Assembly: GCA_963969395.1 (NCBI GenBank)
Contig: OZ017801.1
Span: forward strand, 8,062,501-8,126,500
Source of the DNA: Pseudoscleropodium purum
Taxonomy: Eukaryota > Streptophyta > Bryopsida > Hypnales > Brachytheciaceae
DNA length: 64,000 nt
Direction: 5' to 3'
Numbering within the stretch: the stretch's first letter is position 1; each line of letters begins with the position of its first letter. The translations under genes and the position numbers were made by a program. The notes under the pieces are model-generated. The model made no database searches. It was not told the origin of the DNA and saw only the letters and a program-made list of their open reading frames with translations. This document shows, one piece after another, positions 62,901 through 64,000 of the stretch.

Positions 62901-64000
62901 GAACAATTATAGATGTAGTTGCGTGAAGTTTTTTTGTAAATCTAACTTTTGAATTGGATAATTTACTATAGGCCAAAGACATTGTTGATTTTTTGGGTGA
63001 AATTTTCACACTTTTAGACTAGTTTGAGCATGTCAAATTCCATCCCTCTAGAATTGTGCCAATCCTTTGAAGGTTTGTCCCAAGTATAGTTCCAATATAA
63101 AAATGTTGACCAAAAGAGTCTCTCAACATTAATGATTTTTAATATCATTTTGGAAAAAAAAAATGAACTATTTCTTCAATATTCATGCAATACTTGGGTA
63201 CTACTTGGTGATATTTACATCAAAATTAGGTGATACCTACCTAGAATTTGGTTGTTGGCAATAGTTTTTGGGAGGGGGAATAGTGCTAGATTACACCCCA
63301 AGAAATTAATTTGGCTAAGAAATGCTAGTGAAAATTGATGAAGTTTTTGCCAAAAACTTCAACTTAAAGAAACTTCAATATAAAGAAAAATTGTAGATGA
63401 AATTGACATATTTTGAATGAAAATAGAATTAGAAATATGTGATATGTACTAATGTAATATTTTTTAAATCTAGTGTGTGTATGAATGTTGAAATTTGGGA
63501 TACCAATGTAACATTCTACATTGCCACTTTAGCACTTCATAAAAAATGAAAAAAATATACACGTACACTGGTTGTTGGTCTTAAAAAAACAATAATAATC
63601 TTGCCATATTTTGACCCCAAAAAAATGAAATTACCTTTACAAAATATTGTCAACGTCCGTCCATCTTTTTTTTTCTTTTTTATGAGCGAATGGAAGGGCT
63701 ATCTGCCTGTCTTTTGGTTGTATCCAACAGGCAAAAAATAGTGCATCAAAAAACACTACCCCACATTGAACTCACTCCCCATATTCACACATTTGTCTAC
63801 AGAACCTGCCTGCTGCTGGAACTGGGCCATCATGCTTTTGTTTTGTTCTCTCGTCTTCTTTTGCATCTAATGAATGTTTCCATTTTTTTTTCTTCTGAAA
63901 ATCAAAACAAAACAAAAACCTTTGCCTCTGTCAGTCATGTCTGCAGAGTTTTTCCATTTCTTCAGGGGGGGCTTCCGTATTTTATTCTTAAATTCTTTCT
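59991..64000. other. AT-rich intergenic DNA to the end of the window
   Basis: No gene recognised. It contains dispersed repeat copy 4 (63410-63560). The final 350 nt are somewhat richer in GC and pyrimidines, which may announce a gene beyond the edge. Confidence 0.4.
63410..63560 (-). repeat. Dispersed repeat, copy 4 of 4
   Basis: The plus strand has ATATGTGATATGTACTAATG, ATGAATGTTGAAATTTGG and ACATTCTACATTGCCACTTT, matching the reverse complement of copy 1 along about 140 nt. Confidence 0.65.

Noticed and set aside
1..64000. CRISPR arrays, operons, ribosome binding sites
   Set aside because: The window is plant nuclear DNA with spliced genes; no regularly spaced direct repeats of CRISPR type are present.

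Overview
The window is nuclear DNA of a land plant. It is a strongly AT-rich, repeat-filled background with a few GC-rich islands that carry the genes. Two intact genes can be supported: a 13-exon auxin response factor on the minus strand (coding exons 39879 down to 34753) and a single-exon STIG1-type secreted cysteine-rich peptide on the plus strand (17189-17650). The species cannot be settled from sequence alone. A decayed protein kinase at 4163-5470 resembles a dispersed, transposon-like kinase family that I recall from mosses and other seed-free plants, so a moss or another seed-free land plant is my best guess.

Layout. 1-8.3 kb: two decayed multi-frame pseudogenes (a BED-finger-like/Gly-Tyr-rich reading frame and the kinase) and GC-rich degenerate tandem repeats. 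8.3-16.4 kb: AT-rich mosaic of nested inverted-repeat elements and one CACTA-type MITE with a target-site duplication. 16.4-18.3 kb: the STIG1 gene island, with a perfect 26-nt palindrome upstream and a diverged tandem duplication downstream. 18.6-20.1 kb: two MITEs, one with a TAA target-site duplication. 20.1-34 kb: repeats, including two diverged 1.5-2 kb copies of one element and two elements with TTAA ends, one a near-complete foldback. 34-42 kb: the GC-rich ARF gene, its long leader region and CpG-rich upstream DNA. 42-55 kb: AT-rich repeats with a hairpin MITE, a MITE with perfect 26-bp termini and two more TTAA-ended elements. 55.1-56.6 kb: a GC-rich, G-run-rich island with no recognisable gene. 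56.9-64 kb: another MITE copy, a smaller GC-rich block, then AT-rich DNA.

The rebuilt ARF transcript encodes 804 residues: [10 protein letters not shown] entry, B3 DNA-binding domain, auxin-response ancillary domain, a middle region with a KLFGI repression-type motif, and a C-terminal PB1 domain with both interaction faces. It looks like a class B (ETTIN/ARF4-like) repressor ARF. All twelve introns read as GT-AG and all phases close. The most striking unexplained structure is a set of mobile-element families defined here from the sequence itself: a TTAA + CCCCTAAA-terminus family, a CATTAG-terminus MITE family with three copies, and the paired 22.4 kb / 28.9 kb repeats. None of the repeat alignments was computed; they were read by eye.
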